From positions 62,001 through 126,000 of the forward strand of contig NZ_WIXK01000007.1 of the NCBI RefSeq assembly GCF_009617595.1: a stretch of 64,000 nucleotides of DNA, in the 5' to 3' direction. The notes beneath the pieces are model-generated. The model searched no databases. It was given only the letters and a program-made list of their open reading frames with translations, and was not told the origin of the DNA. Numbering within the stretch: the first letter of the stretch is position 1; every line of letters starts with the position of its first letter. The DNA is from Tritonibacter aquimaris (GTDB taxonomy: Bacteria > Pseudomonadota > Alphaproteobacteria > Rhodobacterales > Rhodobacteraceae). This document shows, piece after piece, positions 43,020-51,924 of this stretch. The position numbers and the translations under genes were made by a program.

Positions 43020-43445
43020 TTAACGCACAACAAACACCGATTGCTGCGCCTGGCGCGAAATCCGTGCGGCATTGGGGCCAATAAGATAGTCTTTCAGTTG
43101 TGATTTATGGGCCCCAACAACAATCACATCGGCCCTGATCTTCTTTGCTTCTGCCAGAACCTGTTCATAGACCGAGCCCTGATCCACGTGCAGCACCATA
43201 TCCTTAGGCGCATCTACAAGCGTTGTTGCCCAGGATTCCAATGCGGTTTTGGCATCGGAAACAATTTGGCTGTTGTGATCGCTGGTGAAAAATGAACTGA
43301 CGATTGCCATGCCAAAATCGGGCACCACATTCATCACATGGAGCTTTGCCCCATGTGATTTTGCCAACAGAACCGCGGTTTCTGCCGGGCGTTCAGCACC
43401 TTTGAGATCGTTGATGTCCACGGCAAGGAGAATGGTATCAAACAT
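43020..43445 (-). CDS. universal stress protein, TRAP-associated
   Basis: A 141-residue UspA-fold protein. The N-terminal strand FDTILLAVD and the late strand ADVIVVGAH are typical. The full ATP loop (G-x2-G-x9-G-S/T) is incomplete: GAHKSQLKDYLIGPNAARI lacks the second Gly, so nucleotide binding is uncertain. It lies 14 bp after the TRAP permease gene. A Usp in this position is known in Halomonas TeaABC, where TeaD binds ATP and affects transport activity, so a regulatory role for the transporter is plausible. Confidence 0.85.
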   Translation of the reverse strand: MFDTILLAVDINDLKGAERPAETAVLLAKSHGAKLHVMNVVPDFGMAIVSSFFTSDHNSQIVSDAKTALESWATTLVDAPKDMVLHVDQGSVYEQVLAEAKKIRADVIVVGAHKSQLKDYLIGPNAARISRQAQQSVFVVR

Positions 43446-43459
43446 CGTTAGTACCTCCG

Positions 43460-46096
43460 TTAAAACGCCGGTTGGGTGGCGCGTCGGCGCTGGATCATGA
43501 CCAGCCCTGCAAGCAGTAGGAAGGCTGGGATAAAGAAGATTTCCTTGGGCATCCGATCATTTTCGACTTGGATCTTTTCGATCTGCACCGGTGTGTCGCC
43601 GTAGAAATCATACTCCGTTCCAAGGCTGTCAAAATGTGGGGTGCCAGGGAATGGTTCTTCTAGCGCTAGAACCTCGCCATCAATCATTGCGGTTAGGCCC
43701 TGCGCGTCTAAGGCTGCGGTGCCATCTCCAGCGAGTGCAGGAATCTCGATGGTGGTGCGGCGAATGTCATCGGGATTGTCGAAATCCGGTCCTGCAACAA
43801 TCAATCGGATGGTGCTCTGCGTCTCCTGTTCTGACATCAGGGCAATTGCTGCTTCGCCGCTTGCCTCTGCGTATTTCTCAGACACTTGATCCAGGAAATA
43901 GCCGGGACGGAACAGGGTAAAGGCAATAACCAGCAACAGAACGCTTTCCCACATGCGGGATTTTGCGATGAAATAGCCCTGGGTTGCAGCCGCAAAAAGA
44001 AGCATCGCAATCAGGGCGATGGCAAAGACAAACACGGCTTTGGTGGGCCCCACATCAATCAGCAAAAGATCCGTGTTGAAGATGAACAGGAACGGCAAAA
44101 GCGCAGTGCGGATATCATAGCCAAAGCCCTGGATGCCGGTCTTGATTGGATCACCTCGTGAAATCGCGGCCGCAGCATAGGCCGCAAGCCCAACAGGCGG
44201 CGTGTCATCCGCCAGAATGCCAAAGTAGAACACAAACATGTGGACCGCGATCAGCGGCACTGTCAGACCTGCCTGTGCGCCCACGGTGATGATCACCGGT
44301 GCCATCAGGCTTGAGACAACGATGTAATTTGCAGTTGTGGGCAAACCCATTCCAAGGATCAGTGACAAAACCGCCACGAGGAACAGCAGCACCATGAGAT
44401 TGCCGCCGGAGACAACTTCAATCACCTGACCAATCACCTGATGTGCGCCCGTCAGAGAGATAGTGCCAACAATGATACCCGCAGCGCCAGTTGCAACGCC
44501 GATGCCGATCATGTTCTTGGCGCCCATAATCAGACCTTGTACAAAGTCGCGCCAGCCAGCGGTCAACTCGCCGGAAAAATCCCTATTGCGGAAAAAGGCT
44601 TTGAGCGGGCGATGGGTGAGCGCAACAATTACCATGAATATCGTCGCCCAAAACGCCGAAAGCGCAGGGGACAGGCGATCGAGATCTTCGGTGCGCACCA
44701 TCAGGTTCCACACCAGCACAAAGATCGGTAGCGCAAAGTATGCACCGCCCAGCAATGTGGGCGTCAGCCGCGGCGCGGTTGGGGCGCTTGCGTTTGGATC
44801 GTCAACTTCGACATCTGGGTAACGTGCCGCAATCGCCACCAGCACCACATAGAGCACCGCAACAATCGCCAGTGCTGCATAGATCGTATCTCCCATAAAA
44901 GGATCAAGCAGCGCCCGTACACCGATCATCAGGAAAGCTGCCACGCCGAGGAAGATGAAACCCGACAAAAACAGGATCATGATCATCATAACGCCAATGC
45001 GCCGACCGCTCTTTTTCAATCCTTCAAGGCCCATTTTCAGGCTTTCAAGGTGCACAATATACAGCAGCGCAATGTAGGATATCACCGCAGGCAAAAAGGC
45101 GTGTTTGACGACGTCGATATAGGGAATGTTGACATATTCCACCATGAGGAAGGCCGCGGCCCCCATCACCGGTGGTGTCAGCTGGCCGTTGGTAGATGAG
45201 GCAACTTCAACCGCGCCGGCCTTTTCAGCCGGGAAGCCGATGCGTTTCATCAGTGGAATGGTGAAAGTACCGGTGGCGACCGTGTTGGCAATCGATGAGC
45301 CGGAAATCATACCGGTCAGCATGGACGACAACACCGAAGCTTTGGCAGGCCCGCCGCGCAGGGCACCAAGAAGGGCAATTGCCACCTTGATGAACCAGTT
45401 GCCGCCACCGGCGCGATCCAGCAATGCGCCAAACAGCACAAACAGGAAGATCATCGTGGTGGAGACCCCAAGGGCCACACCAAAGACACCTTCGGTCTGC
45501 ATCCAGTAGTGGCCAAGCGCTTTGCTGAGGGATGCGCCGCCATAATTGGTGATCTCGCGTACCCATTCAGAATAGCCACCAAAGAAGGCAAACATCACAA
45601 AGGCCGTGGCAATCACAACCAGCGGCAGCCCCAGGGCGCGATAGACGCAGATCATCAAAACCACCATGCCGGTGGCAGAGACGGCAATGTCAGTGGTGGT
45701 CCAAAGGCCGGGACGATCCGCGATTTGATATCTGAAGAAGATCAGATAGAGGCAGGCCCCCACGCCAAGGATCAGTAAAATCCAGTCATAGAGCGGGATG
45801 CGGTTGCGTGGAGAGGATTTCAGCAGCGGGAAGGCCAATGTCGCCAGTGCAATCGCAAAGGCCAAATGCACGTAGCGCGCCTGCGCAACAATATTGGCAA
45901 AATCGGAAAACCCAGTCATCTGCGCCAGAATGCCCGGCAGTTTTGACGCGATGTACAGCTGAAACACTGACCAGATGATACAAAGCGAGATGATGATACG
46001 TCCTTGAAAGCCTGTGGCGCTGCGCGCGCCGGTATCGGCTTCGGCAACCATGGCGTCGGCAGCGGAGCTGCCCTGCGTGTGATCCTGCTGTGACAT
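43460..46096 (-). CDS. TRAP transporter permease, fused 4TM/12TM subunits
   Basis: An 878-residue membrane protein combining the small (DctQ-like) and large (DctM-like) TRAP subunits, the form used with TAXI binding proteins. Signatures include FVLFGALLDRAGGGNWFIKVA, GPAKASVLSSMLTGMISGSSI (shown as split phrases), TPPVMGAAAFLMVEY and GMGLPTTANYIVVS. After the last DctM helices a periplasmic region of about 100 residues and one more C-terminal helix form an extra domain seen in some TAXI-TRAP fusions. ATG 46096 has AGGGGA six bases upstream. Uptake should be driven by Na+ or H+ gradient. The substrate is unknown. Confidence 0.92.
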   Translation of the reverse strand: MSQQDHTQGSSAADAMVAEADTGARSATGFQGRIIISLCIIWSVFQLYIASKLPGILAQMTGFSDFANIVAQARYVHLAFAIALATLAFPLLKSSPRNRIPLYDWILLILGVGACLYLIFFRYQIADRPGLWTTTDIAVSATGMVVLMICVYRALGLPLVVIATAFVMFAFFGGYSEWVREITNYGGASLSKALGHYWMQTEGVFGVALGVSTTMIFLFVLFGALLDRAGGGNWFIKVAIALLGALRGGPAKASVLSSMLTGMISGSSIANTVATGTFTIPLMKRIGFPAEKAGAVEVASSTNGQLTPPVMGAAAFLMVEYVNIPYIDVVKHAFLPAVISYIALLYIVHLESLKMGLEGLKKSGRRIGVMMIMILFLSGFIFLGVAAFLMIGVRALLDPFMGDTIYAALAIVAVLYVVLVAIAARYPDVEVDDPNASAPTAPRLTPTLLGGAYFALPIFVLVWNLMVRTEDLDRLSPALSAFWATIFMVIVALTHRPLKAFFRNRDFSGELTAGWRDFVQGLIMGAKNMIGIGVATGAAGIIVGTISLTGAHQVIGQVIEVVSGGNLMVLLFLVAVLSLILGMGLPTTANYIVVSSLMAPVIITVGAQAGLTVPLIAVHMFVFYFGILADDTPPVGLAAYAAAAISRGDPIKTGIQGFGYDIRTALLPFLFIFNTDLLLIDVGPTKAVFVFAIALIAMLLFAAATQGYFIAKSRMWESVLLLVIAFTLFRPGYFLDQVSEKYAEASGEAAIALMSEQETQSTIRLIVAGPDFDNPDDIRRTTIEIPALAGDGTAALDAQGLTAMIDGEVLALEEPFPGTPHFDSLGTEYDFYGDTPVQIEKIQVENDRMPKEIFFIPAFLLLAGLVMIQRRRATQPAF

Positions 46097-46116
46097 GCTA
46101 TCCCCTAAAATAAGAC

Positions 46117-46146
46117 GGCGTGCCCCATCCAAGGATCGGACACGCC
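46117..46146 (-). promoter_or_regulatory. intercistronic hairpin between TAXI and TRAP genes
   Basis: GGCGTG...CACGCC (46117-46122 with 46141-46146) plus inner ATCC/GGAT pairs give a long imperfect stem of about 14 bp. It lies about 30 bp after the binding-protein stop and probably sets a higher level of that protein. Confidence 0.6.
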
Positions 46147-46174
46147 TGATTTTTTCTGGTTCAGGCAGTGCCTC

Positions 46175-47137
46175 TTACTTCAGGCCCAGTTCTTCATAGG
46201 CTTTGGCCGCACCGGGGTGCAGTGGCGCGCTGAGACCGTCGTTGACCATTTCTTTTGCATCAAGATTGGCAAAAGCAGGGTGCAGCTTGCGGAAATCTTC
46301 GATGTTTTCCATCACGGATTTTGCCACAACGTAAACCACCTCATCGGAGACTTTGTCAGAGGTGACAAAGGTTGCACCAACGCCAAAGGTCAGGGTGTCG
46401 CCATCAGTGCCCTGATAGGTGCCGCCGGGGATTGTGGCGGTGCGGTAGAACGGGTTGTCAGCAACCAGTTTCTCGATTTCCGGGCCAGTAACCGACACAA
46501 GGCGCGCATCACAGGTGGTGGTGGCTTCTTTGATGGCCGCTGCCGGGTGACCGATGGTGTAGATCATCGCATCGATATTGCCGTCGCACAGCTGCTTGGC
46601 CATTTCCGAGCCTTTGTATTCGGTTGCTAGGGCGAAATCATCCATGCCCAGACCAAAGGCCCCCATGACAACTTCCATCGTGGCGCGCTGACCAGAGCCG
46701 GGGTTGCCCACATTGACGCGTTTGCCATTGAGACCGGCGAAGTCTTCGATACCGCTGTCACCGCGTACAATTAGTGTGAACGGCTCAGGGTGTACCGAGA
46801 AGACGGCGCGGATGCCCGGAAAGGGGTTGTCAGCAAACTTTGAGGTGCCGTTATATGCGTGATACTGCCAGTCGGACTGCGCCACACCAAACTCTAGCTC
46901 GCCACCTTTGATGGTGTTGATATTGTATACCGAGCCGCCGGTGGATTCCACAGCGCAGCGAATGCCGTGTTCCTTGCGGCCTTTGTTGACCAGGCGGCAG
47001 ATGGCGCCGCCGGTTGGGTAATAAACACCCGTGACACCGCCGGTGCCGATGGAAATGAACTCAGCCGCGCTTGCGGTGGCCGTGAAAGCCAGTGATGCAA
47101 CAGCGGCGGCACCTGCTAGTTTCAGTTTCTCAATCAT
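46175..47137 (-). CDS. TAXI-family TRAP solute-binding protein
   Basis: A 320-residue periplasmic protein. The signal peptide is MIEKLKLAGAAAVASLAFTA followed by TASAAE. The start of the mature chain, FISIGTGGVTGVYYPTGGAI, is the diagnostic TAXI segment. GELEFGVAQSDWQYHAYNGT, NVGNPGSGQRATMEVV and IDAMIYTIGHPAAAI follow. TAXI ligands known so far include glutamate-like and other acidic compounds, but specificity cannot be called here. GGGAG precedes the ATG. It follows the RpiR gene by 43 bp on the same strand. Confidence 0.92.
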   Translation of the reverse strand: MIEKLKLAGAAAVASLAFTATASAAEFISIGTGGVTGVYYPTGGAICRLVNKGRKEHGIRCAVESTGGSVYNINTIKGGELEFGVAQSDWQYHAYNGTSKFADNPFPGIRAVFSVHPEPFTLIVRGDSGIEDFAGLNGKRVNVGNPGSGQRATMEVVMGAFGLGMDDFALATEYKGSEMAKQLCDGNIDAMIYTIGHPAAAIKEATTTCDARLVSVTGPEIEKLVADNPFYRTATIPGGTYQGTDGDTLTFGVGATFVTSDKVSDEVVYVVAKSVMENIEDFRKLHPAFANLDAKEMVNDGLSAPLHPGAAKAYEELGLK

Positions 47138-47180
47138 CGTCTTCTCCCTTTGTGTGTTTATTTATGAATTTATGTGTTTG

Positions 47181-48047
47181 TTATTCGGTCCAAAATTCGC
47201 TGAGTTTACGGTTTGTCTCTTCAACCTTGCCGATGCGTCTGGTTGCCTCGGTGCCGCTTTGTGCCACCACCATTGCTACCAGTGTTTCCATCAATGCGAT
47301 CGTGGCCGCGTAGGATGAGAAAAACTGCGGGCTGTTGGAGGGCACAATAAAGGCACTGTCGGCGTGGCGAATGGCCGGGCAGGCATGGCTGTCGGTGATC
47401 AAGATCACATGTGCTCCGCTTTGCTTGGCCATCTCAGCCGCAAGCACCGCACGGCGGGCATAGGGGGTCTTGGTGACAATAAGCAGTACGTCTTTTTCGG
47501 ACAGGCCAGCCATAGCGCTACCAAGCGAAGCCCCCATGCGCCCCGCCAAGGTCCAGTTTGAAGAAAAATACTGCGCAAGATATGCCATATATTCGACAAT
47601 GCCAGTTGAGCTAAACGCCCCGAACAAAACAACACTATCCGCTTTACATATAACGTCAACGGAATACTTCAGTTTGTCCGTGGCTATTGCGCCTGCCATT
47701 TCCGAAATATTGCTCATGCAGGCAGAGGCGTGCTGTTCCAGAATGGATGAGGTTTCGGTTTCAGTGCTGCGCAACCGCTCAGCGCGCTCTGCAAAGGACG
47801 CCCCACGATCCCAAAGCCCATTTCGACAGGATTCGCGCAGCGCCTCGTAGCTTTCAAATCCAAGGGCACGTGCGAGGCGTGAAAAAGCAGTGGGCGAGAC
47901 AGCGCTGCCGCTGGAGACCGCGCGCAGGGATCTGGTGGCCACTTCCATTTGATTGGCCACAACAAAATCAGCGGCAACCCGAAGCTTGGCGCTGAGGTCT
48001 GAATACTTCTGCGACACGCGCTCTTCAATTCTTATCTCGGAATTCAC
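47181..48047 (-). CDS. RpiR/MurR-family transcriptional regulator
   Basis: A 288-residue regulator. The N-terminal RpiR helix-turn-helix covers about 15-75 (SDLSAKLRVAADFVVANQME, SPTAFSRLARALGFESYEAL). The C-terminal SIS domain covers about 120-270 (SVVLFGAFSSTGIVEYMAYL, LIVTKTPYARRAVLAAEMA and VILITDSHACPA). SIS domains normally bind phosphosugars, but in catabolic clusters of this group the effector may be another metabolite. GTG 48047 is chosen because GGGAGG lies five bases upstream; the frame is open much further back, into the divergent gene. It leads the TAXI-TRAP-usp operon. Confidence 0.88.
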   Translation of the reverse strand: MNSEIRIEERVSQKYSDLSAKLRVAADFVVANQMEVATRSLRAVSSGSAVSPTAFSRLARALGFESYEALRESCRNGLWDRGASFAERAERLRSTETETSSILEQHASACMSNISEMAGAIATDKLKYSVDVICKADSVVLFGAFSSTGIVEYMAYLAQYFSSNWTLAGRMGASLGSAMAGLSEKDVLLIVTKTPYARRAVLAAEMAKQSGAHVILITDSHACPAIRHADSAFIVPSNSPQFFSSYAATIALMETLVAMVVAQSGTEATRRIGKVEETNRKLSEFWTE

Positions 48048-48099
48048 GAAACCCTCCCTTGACGGCATTTTTCCAAACGTTTTAATCAAAGTCAAATCA

Positions 48100-48115
48100 T
48101 GAAACATATGTTTCA
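48100..48115. promoter_or_regulatory. 16-bp palindrome, candidate RpiR operator
   Basis: TGAAACATATGTTTCA is a perfect palindrome, 53 bp upstream of the rpiR start and 121 bp upstream of the BKACE start. TGAAA-N6-TTTCA is a half-site pattern known for several RpiR-family proteins. It could control both divergent transcripts. Confidence 0.65.
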
Positions 48116-48235
48116 GTGATTCCTGACTGAGCCAAACTTGCGGTGGCGCTGACATTGGCGACGCAAATGCACAAGAGGAATGAGCACAAAGTGACTGATC
48201 AGGACCAGCACAAGCCCCAACACGAGGGGGGGCGC

Positions 48236-49039
48236 ATGGGGGGGCTTTCCCAAATGGCACCCGCAAAAGTGACCGTTGCCCCAAACGGAGCGCGGCGGCA
48301 GAAAGCTGATCACCCAGACCTGCCGCTGTCGGTGGTGGAGATCGCGCAGACGGCCAAAAGCTGTTGGGATGCGGGCGCGGATGAAATCCATTTGCATGTG
48401 CGTGAAGCAGATGGTGCGCATTCGCTGTCGGTTGATTTGTATCAACAGGCAATAGCTGCGGTTCGCCATCTGGCCCCCGGGCTTGCGGTGCAGGTAACGA
48501 CCGAGGCTGCTGGCCGCTATGCCCCAGCAGAGCAATTTGCCCTGCTGCAGGAGCTGCGGCCCTCTTCGGCGAGCATCTCGGTGCGAGAGATATGCAGAAC
48601 GCCTGAGATCACCCAGGATCTATATGGATTTTGCAACGACGCACGGATCAAGGTGCAACATATTCTCTATAGTCTCGAGGATCTTGAGCTGCTGCGCCAA
48701 CTGCTTGAATGCGGTGATGTGCCGGATGATATGCGTGACATCCTGCTGGTGTTTGGCAAATACAATCCTGCACGCGACGCGCAGAGTGCGGAAGTTGCCC
48801 CCTTTGTACAGGCATTGGGGGATGATTTCCCCAATTGGACCGTCTGTGCTTTTGGCCCGCATGAACACGATGTGGCCGCAGAGGCGCTGAGATTGGGCGG
48901 GCATGTGCGCATTGGCTTTGAAAACAACATCCATGGCGCGGATGGAGAGCTTGCGCGCGACAATGCGCAAAACATCAGCCGAATTGTCCAAGCGGCGCGT
49001 GCGATGGGCCGCTCCCTTCTGAAAGACCAGCAGTCATGA
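48236..49039 (+). CDS. beta-keto acid cleavage enzyme (BKACE, DUF849)
   Basis: A 267-residue TIM-barrel enzyme of the BKACE family, whose first member cleaves 3-keto-5-aminohexanoate. These zinc enzymes condense a beta-keto acid with acetyl-CoA to give acetoacetate and a new acyl-CoA. Zinc ligands are visible as HLH (H52, H54 in EIHLHVRE), and a late Glu is in RIGFENN. VTVAPNGARR at the N terminus and PLSVVEIAQ are also typical. ATG 48236 has GAGGGG upstream; ATG 48254 is possible. It overlaps the aminotransferase gene by four bases. BKACE substrates vary widely, so which keto acid is used is not known. Confidence 0.85.
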   Translation: MGGLSQMAPAKVTVAPNGARRQKADHPDLPLSVVEIAQTAKSCWDAGADEIHLHVREADGAHSLSVDLYQQAIAAVRHLAPGLAVQVTTEAAGRYAPAEQFALLQELRPSSASISVREICRTPEITQDLYGFCNDARIKVQHILYSLEDLELLRQLLECGDVPDDMRDILLVFGKYNPARDAQSAEVAPFVQALGDDFPNWTVCAFGPHEHDVAAEALRLGGHVRIGFENNIHGADGELARDNAQNISRIVQAARAMGRSLLKDQQS

Positions 49040-50358
49040 GCCATATTTTTCCACGCCATTGTCACAAGAAGCTTCCAACCGTGTCTTATGGGGATGGGGT
49101 GTTTCTGGTGGACCAGAACGGCAAACGCTACTTTGATGGATCCGGCGGTGCGGCGGTGTCCTGTCTGGGGCATTCCGATGCCAAGGTCACAGCCGCGATT
49201 AAGGCGCAGCTTGATCAGGTTGCATTTGCCCACACGGGTTTTATGACATCCCAGCCCGCCGAAGCGCTTGCAGATAAGCTGATTGCGCATGCGCCAAAGA
49301 GGCTCGATCGGGTGTATCTGGTCTCTGGCGGATCGGAAGCAATGGAAAGCGCGCTCAAACTCGCGCGTCAGTATTTTGTTGAACGCAGCCAACCGCAGCG
49401 TCGTCATGTGATTGCACGGCAGCAGAGCTATCACGGCAATACGCTGGGGGTGCTCGCAACGGGCGGCAATCAGTGGCGCCGGGAGCAATTTAGCCCACTT
49501 CTTATTGAAACCCACCACATCTCTCCCTGCTATGCCTATCGTGGTCAAAAGCCGGGCGAGAGTGAATTTGAATATGGTCAGCGTGTTGCAAATGAGCTTG
49601 CTGATAAGATCGAAGAACTTGGCGCTGAAAACGTCATGGCCTTTGTTGCAGAGCCGGTTGTGGGGGCCACCGCAGGTGCGGTGCCGCCGGTTGAGGGCTA
49701 TTTCAAACGGGTGCGTGAAATTTGCGATCAAAACGGCGTGCTCCTTATCCTGGATGAGGTCATGTGCGGCATGGGGCGCACTGGAACTTTGTTCGCTTGT
49801 GAGCAAGACGAGATTGCACCTGATATCTGCGCCGTAGCCAAGGGACTTGGCGCGGGGTATCAGCCGATTGGTGCGATGCTGTGTTCCGCAGAAATCTATG
49901 ATGCGGTGGCAGATGGCAGTGGTTTTTTCCAGCATGGCCATACTTATATCGGGCATCCGGTTGCCGCGGCTGCCTCGCTTGCGGTCTTAGAGCGGCTGAT
50001 TGATGATCGCGTAGCAGAGCGGGTCGTTCCGATGGGGCAAAAGCTACATGCGGCCCTGGAGGATACATTTGGCAATCATCCCCATGTTGGTGACATTCGT
50101 GGGCGTGGCCTGTTTCTGGGGTTGGAGCTGGTCGAGGATCGCGACAGCAAGCAACCCTTTGCGCCAGAGCGACAGCTGGCCGCAAAGATCAAGGCGGCGG
50201 CCTTTGAGGCGGGGCTGATCTGTTATCCAATGGGAGGAACCATTGATGGAAGAACAGGCGCGCATATCTTGTTGGCCCCTCCCTTCATTATGGAGGACGC
50301 GCATATCGATTTGATCGTGGGAACGCTGCAATGCGCACTTGAGACTGCGCTCATCTAA
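49036..50358 (+). CDS. class III aminotransferase
   Basis: A 440-residue PLP aminotransferase of class III (omega-amino/beta-amino acid type). The PLP lysine is in AVAKGLGAGYQPIGA. SGGSEAMESALKLAR binds the cofactor phosphate, and LILDEVMCGMGRTG carries the PLP Asp. GHTYIGHPVAAAASLAV and GRTGAHILLAPPF complete the active site. The family transaminates amino groups away from the alpha carbon. Coupled to BKACE, it would logically convert a beta-amino acid into the beta-keto acid that BKACE then cleaves; this is inference. Confidence 0.9.
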   Translation: MSHIFPRHCHKKLPTVSYGDGVFLVDQNGKRYFDGSGGAAVSCLGHSDAKVTAAIKAQLDQVAFAHTGFMTSQPAEALADKLIAHAPKRLDRVYLVSGGSEAMESALKLARQYFVERSQPQRRHVIARQQSYHGNTLGVLATGGNQWRREQFSPLLIETHHISPCYAYRGQKPGESEFEYGQRVANELADKIEELGAENVMAFVAEPVVGATAGAVPPVEGYFKRVREICDQNGVLLILDEVMCGMGRTGTLFACEQDEIAPDICAVAKGLGAGYQPIGAMLCSAEIYDAVADGSGFFQHGHTYIGHPVAAAASLAVLERLIDDRVAERVVPMGQKLHAALEDTFGNHPHVGDIRGRGLFLGLELVEDRDSKQPFAPERQLAAKIKAAAFEAGLICYPMGGTIDGRTGAHILLAPPFIMEDAHIDLIVGTLQCALETALI

Positions 50359-50640
50359 AGCACCGCAATTGTCCGGCGAGCCGGGCAATTGCTAGGGATG
50401 CAGCCGGTACCGGAACCCGCTTTTGTGCAAAGCTTAACGCAAGGCGAGCTCCGGTTTTGTGTTGCCGGGCGAACGTTTTGAATGATGTCGGAACGAATTT
50501 GAGGCTTTACGCTGTGAGTTTCACCTCGGCATCCAGCGGAGCGCGCCAGGCATAGAATTTTGGCCCGCTGGCGAAATTTCAGGCATGAAGAGTGTCCAGC
50601 AGTCGCTATCCATTTGATCTGATTTGTAGTTCTCCATGTT
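50359..50640. other. intergenic stretch after the aminotransferase gene
   Basis: About 280 bp without a gene. A 12-bp stem (50365-50376 with 50381-50392, one G-U pair) follows the stop but has no T-run. The rest is unremarkable and marks the boundary to the decayed island. Confidence 0.45.
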
Positions 50641-51161
50641 TTGTTTCATCAGATGGCGCATGGCGGTATAGTTTGTGCATGGTCAATTCGAAGGACATGT
50701 CTGTTGCAGAAAAATACGCCAACTTCGCAAACGAATGACTCGGACAGGCAGATACCGGTTCAATTGCGCCTCCACGATGCCGACCTGAAACTGTTGCAAG
50801 TCTTTGCCCATGTCGCTGACGCAGGCGGGCTTTCCCCGGCGCAATACGGGCTGAACATGAGCCTTTCGGCGATCAGCGCGGCGATTTCGAACCTGGAAAC
50901 CCGGATGGGATTTCGGCTGTGTGAACGCGGCCGCGGCGGGTTCCAGCTGACGGAAGGCGGCAAGCTTGCTAGCCATGGATTGAACGCGGCGAGCTAAAGT
51001 CTTTATTGCCGGAAGTTTACGCTTATGACACGGACATCAAGATGGTCAGCTGCAAAAGGGCCGACGACAAGCGGGTGGATCTTTTTCTGCAGACACTGGC
51101 GGCTTTCCAAACCTGGCCTGCATACTTTTGCGCTGCCGAAGTTTACTTCTCAAAAAACTGA
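50641..51161 (+). pseudogene. LysR-family regulator with internal deletion
   Basis: The first part encodes a LysR helix-turn-helix (LHDADLKLLQVFAHVADAGG, then SAISAAISNLETRMGFRLCERG and FQLTEGGKLA). Normal LysR proteins continue for about 220 residues with an effector domain. Here, within about ten bases of GGKLA, another frame begins that reads PWIERGELKSLLPEVYAYDT and ends in DDKRVDLFLQTLAAF, the typical C-terminal tail of a LysR protein. So the middle of the gene (roughly 150-180 codons) is missing and the two ends are out of frame. The product cannot work as a sensor. The original start is not clear. Confidence 0.7.
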
Positions 51162-51302
51162 TTTTTTGTAGGTTTTACGCCTGCCATGCTGTCGGAAAGA
51201 ATTTTCCGGCGGCACTGAAAAGAAAGCTCTGAGCTTGAATTGCCCTGAACGACCCTTCTTGGTGGCTGTGCTGCGCAGGGGTTTGGATGCGGGGGCGCTG
51301 GT

Positions 51303-51902
51303 ATGACTTTGCCCAGCAGCTACGTCTCGCTTCAGGACATCATGCAATCTGCGCAGCGGATTGCACCGGTTGTGCGCAAGACACCGCTGGTCTTCTCAGA
51401 GGCGCTGTCAGAACGGGCCGGGTTTGAGATCTGGCTAAAGCTTGAGAACCTGCAAACCACCGGCAGCTTTAAGCTGCGGGGGGCGTCGAACCGCATCCTT
51501 CAGCTCAGCAGTGAGGAGAAGGCGCGGGTGGTTGTGTGTTCGCTGTGCCCTGAGAACAAACGTCAGGCGATGCGTGATCTTGGTGCCGAGGTGATCGTGC
51601 TTGGCGATACCCAGGACGAAGCTCAGGCCCATGCGGACCAGCTGATCGAAACCCGCGGCTATACCTGGGCTGATCCGTATGATGACCTGCATGTGATTGC
51701 CGGGCAGGGCACAATTGCGCTGGAAACTCTGAGCAAGCGACCGGATACGGACATGATTGTCGCGCCTTTATCGGGCGGCGGGCTGCTCTCGGGCATTGCG
51801 CTGGCGGCCAAATCGGTTTCGCCTGCGATCTCAGTGGTCGGCGCATCGATGGAGGTCGAACCTGGCATGGCGCGCGCGGTCTATAACGCGGCTGCGGCCT
51901 GA
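51303..51902 (+). pseudogene. threonine-dehydratase-like (EutB/BhcB-type) gene, internally deleted and truncated
   Basis: The reading frame is open for 199 residues but about 320 are expected. The start is normal for the fold-type II PLP dehydratases: RKTPLVFSEAL and the PLP-lysine segment TTGSFKLRGASNRIL are present. Then EEKARVVVCSLCPENKRQAM joins two parts that normally enclose about 25 residues with the S-x-GNHG substrate loop. PLSGGGLLSGIALAAKS follows, and the chain ends at YNAAAA, losing about 110 C-terminal residues. It is therefore very likely dead. Relatives are the ectoine-pathway EutB and beta-hydroxyaspartate dehydratase BhcB; I cannot choose between them. Confidence 0.7.
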
Positions 51903-51924
51903 ACTGCGAATTTAGGAGAACCTC

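Noticed and set aside
48143-48235. Longer N terminus for the BKACE enzyme starting at 48143
   Set aside because: The added 31 residues are His/Gln-rich and unlike the family. They would also overlap the promoter region of the divergent operon, and a better ribosome-binding site precedes 48236.
48048-48452. Longer N terminus for the RpiR regulator
   Set aside because: It would run through the operator palindrome and into the BKACE gene, and lacks RpiR-like sequence. GTG 48047 has a far better ribosome-binding site.
48667-49956. 429-codon open frame antisense to BKACE and aminotransferase genes
   Set aside because: Antisense shadow of two coupled, well-identified genes.
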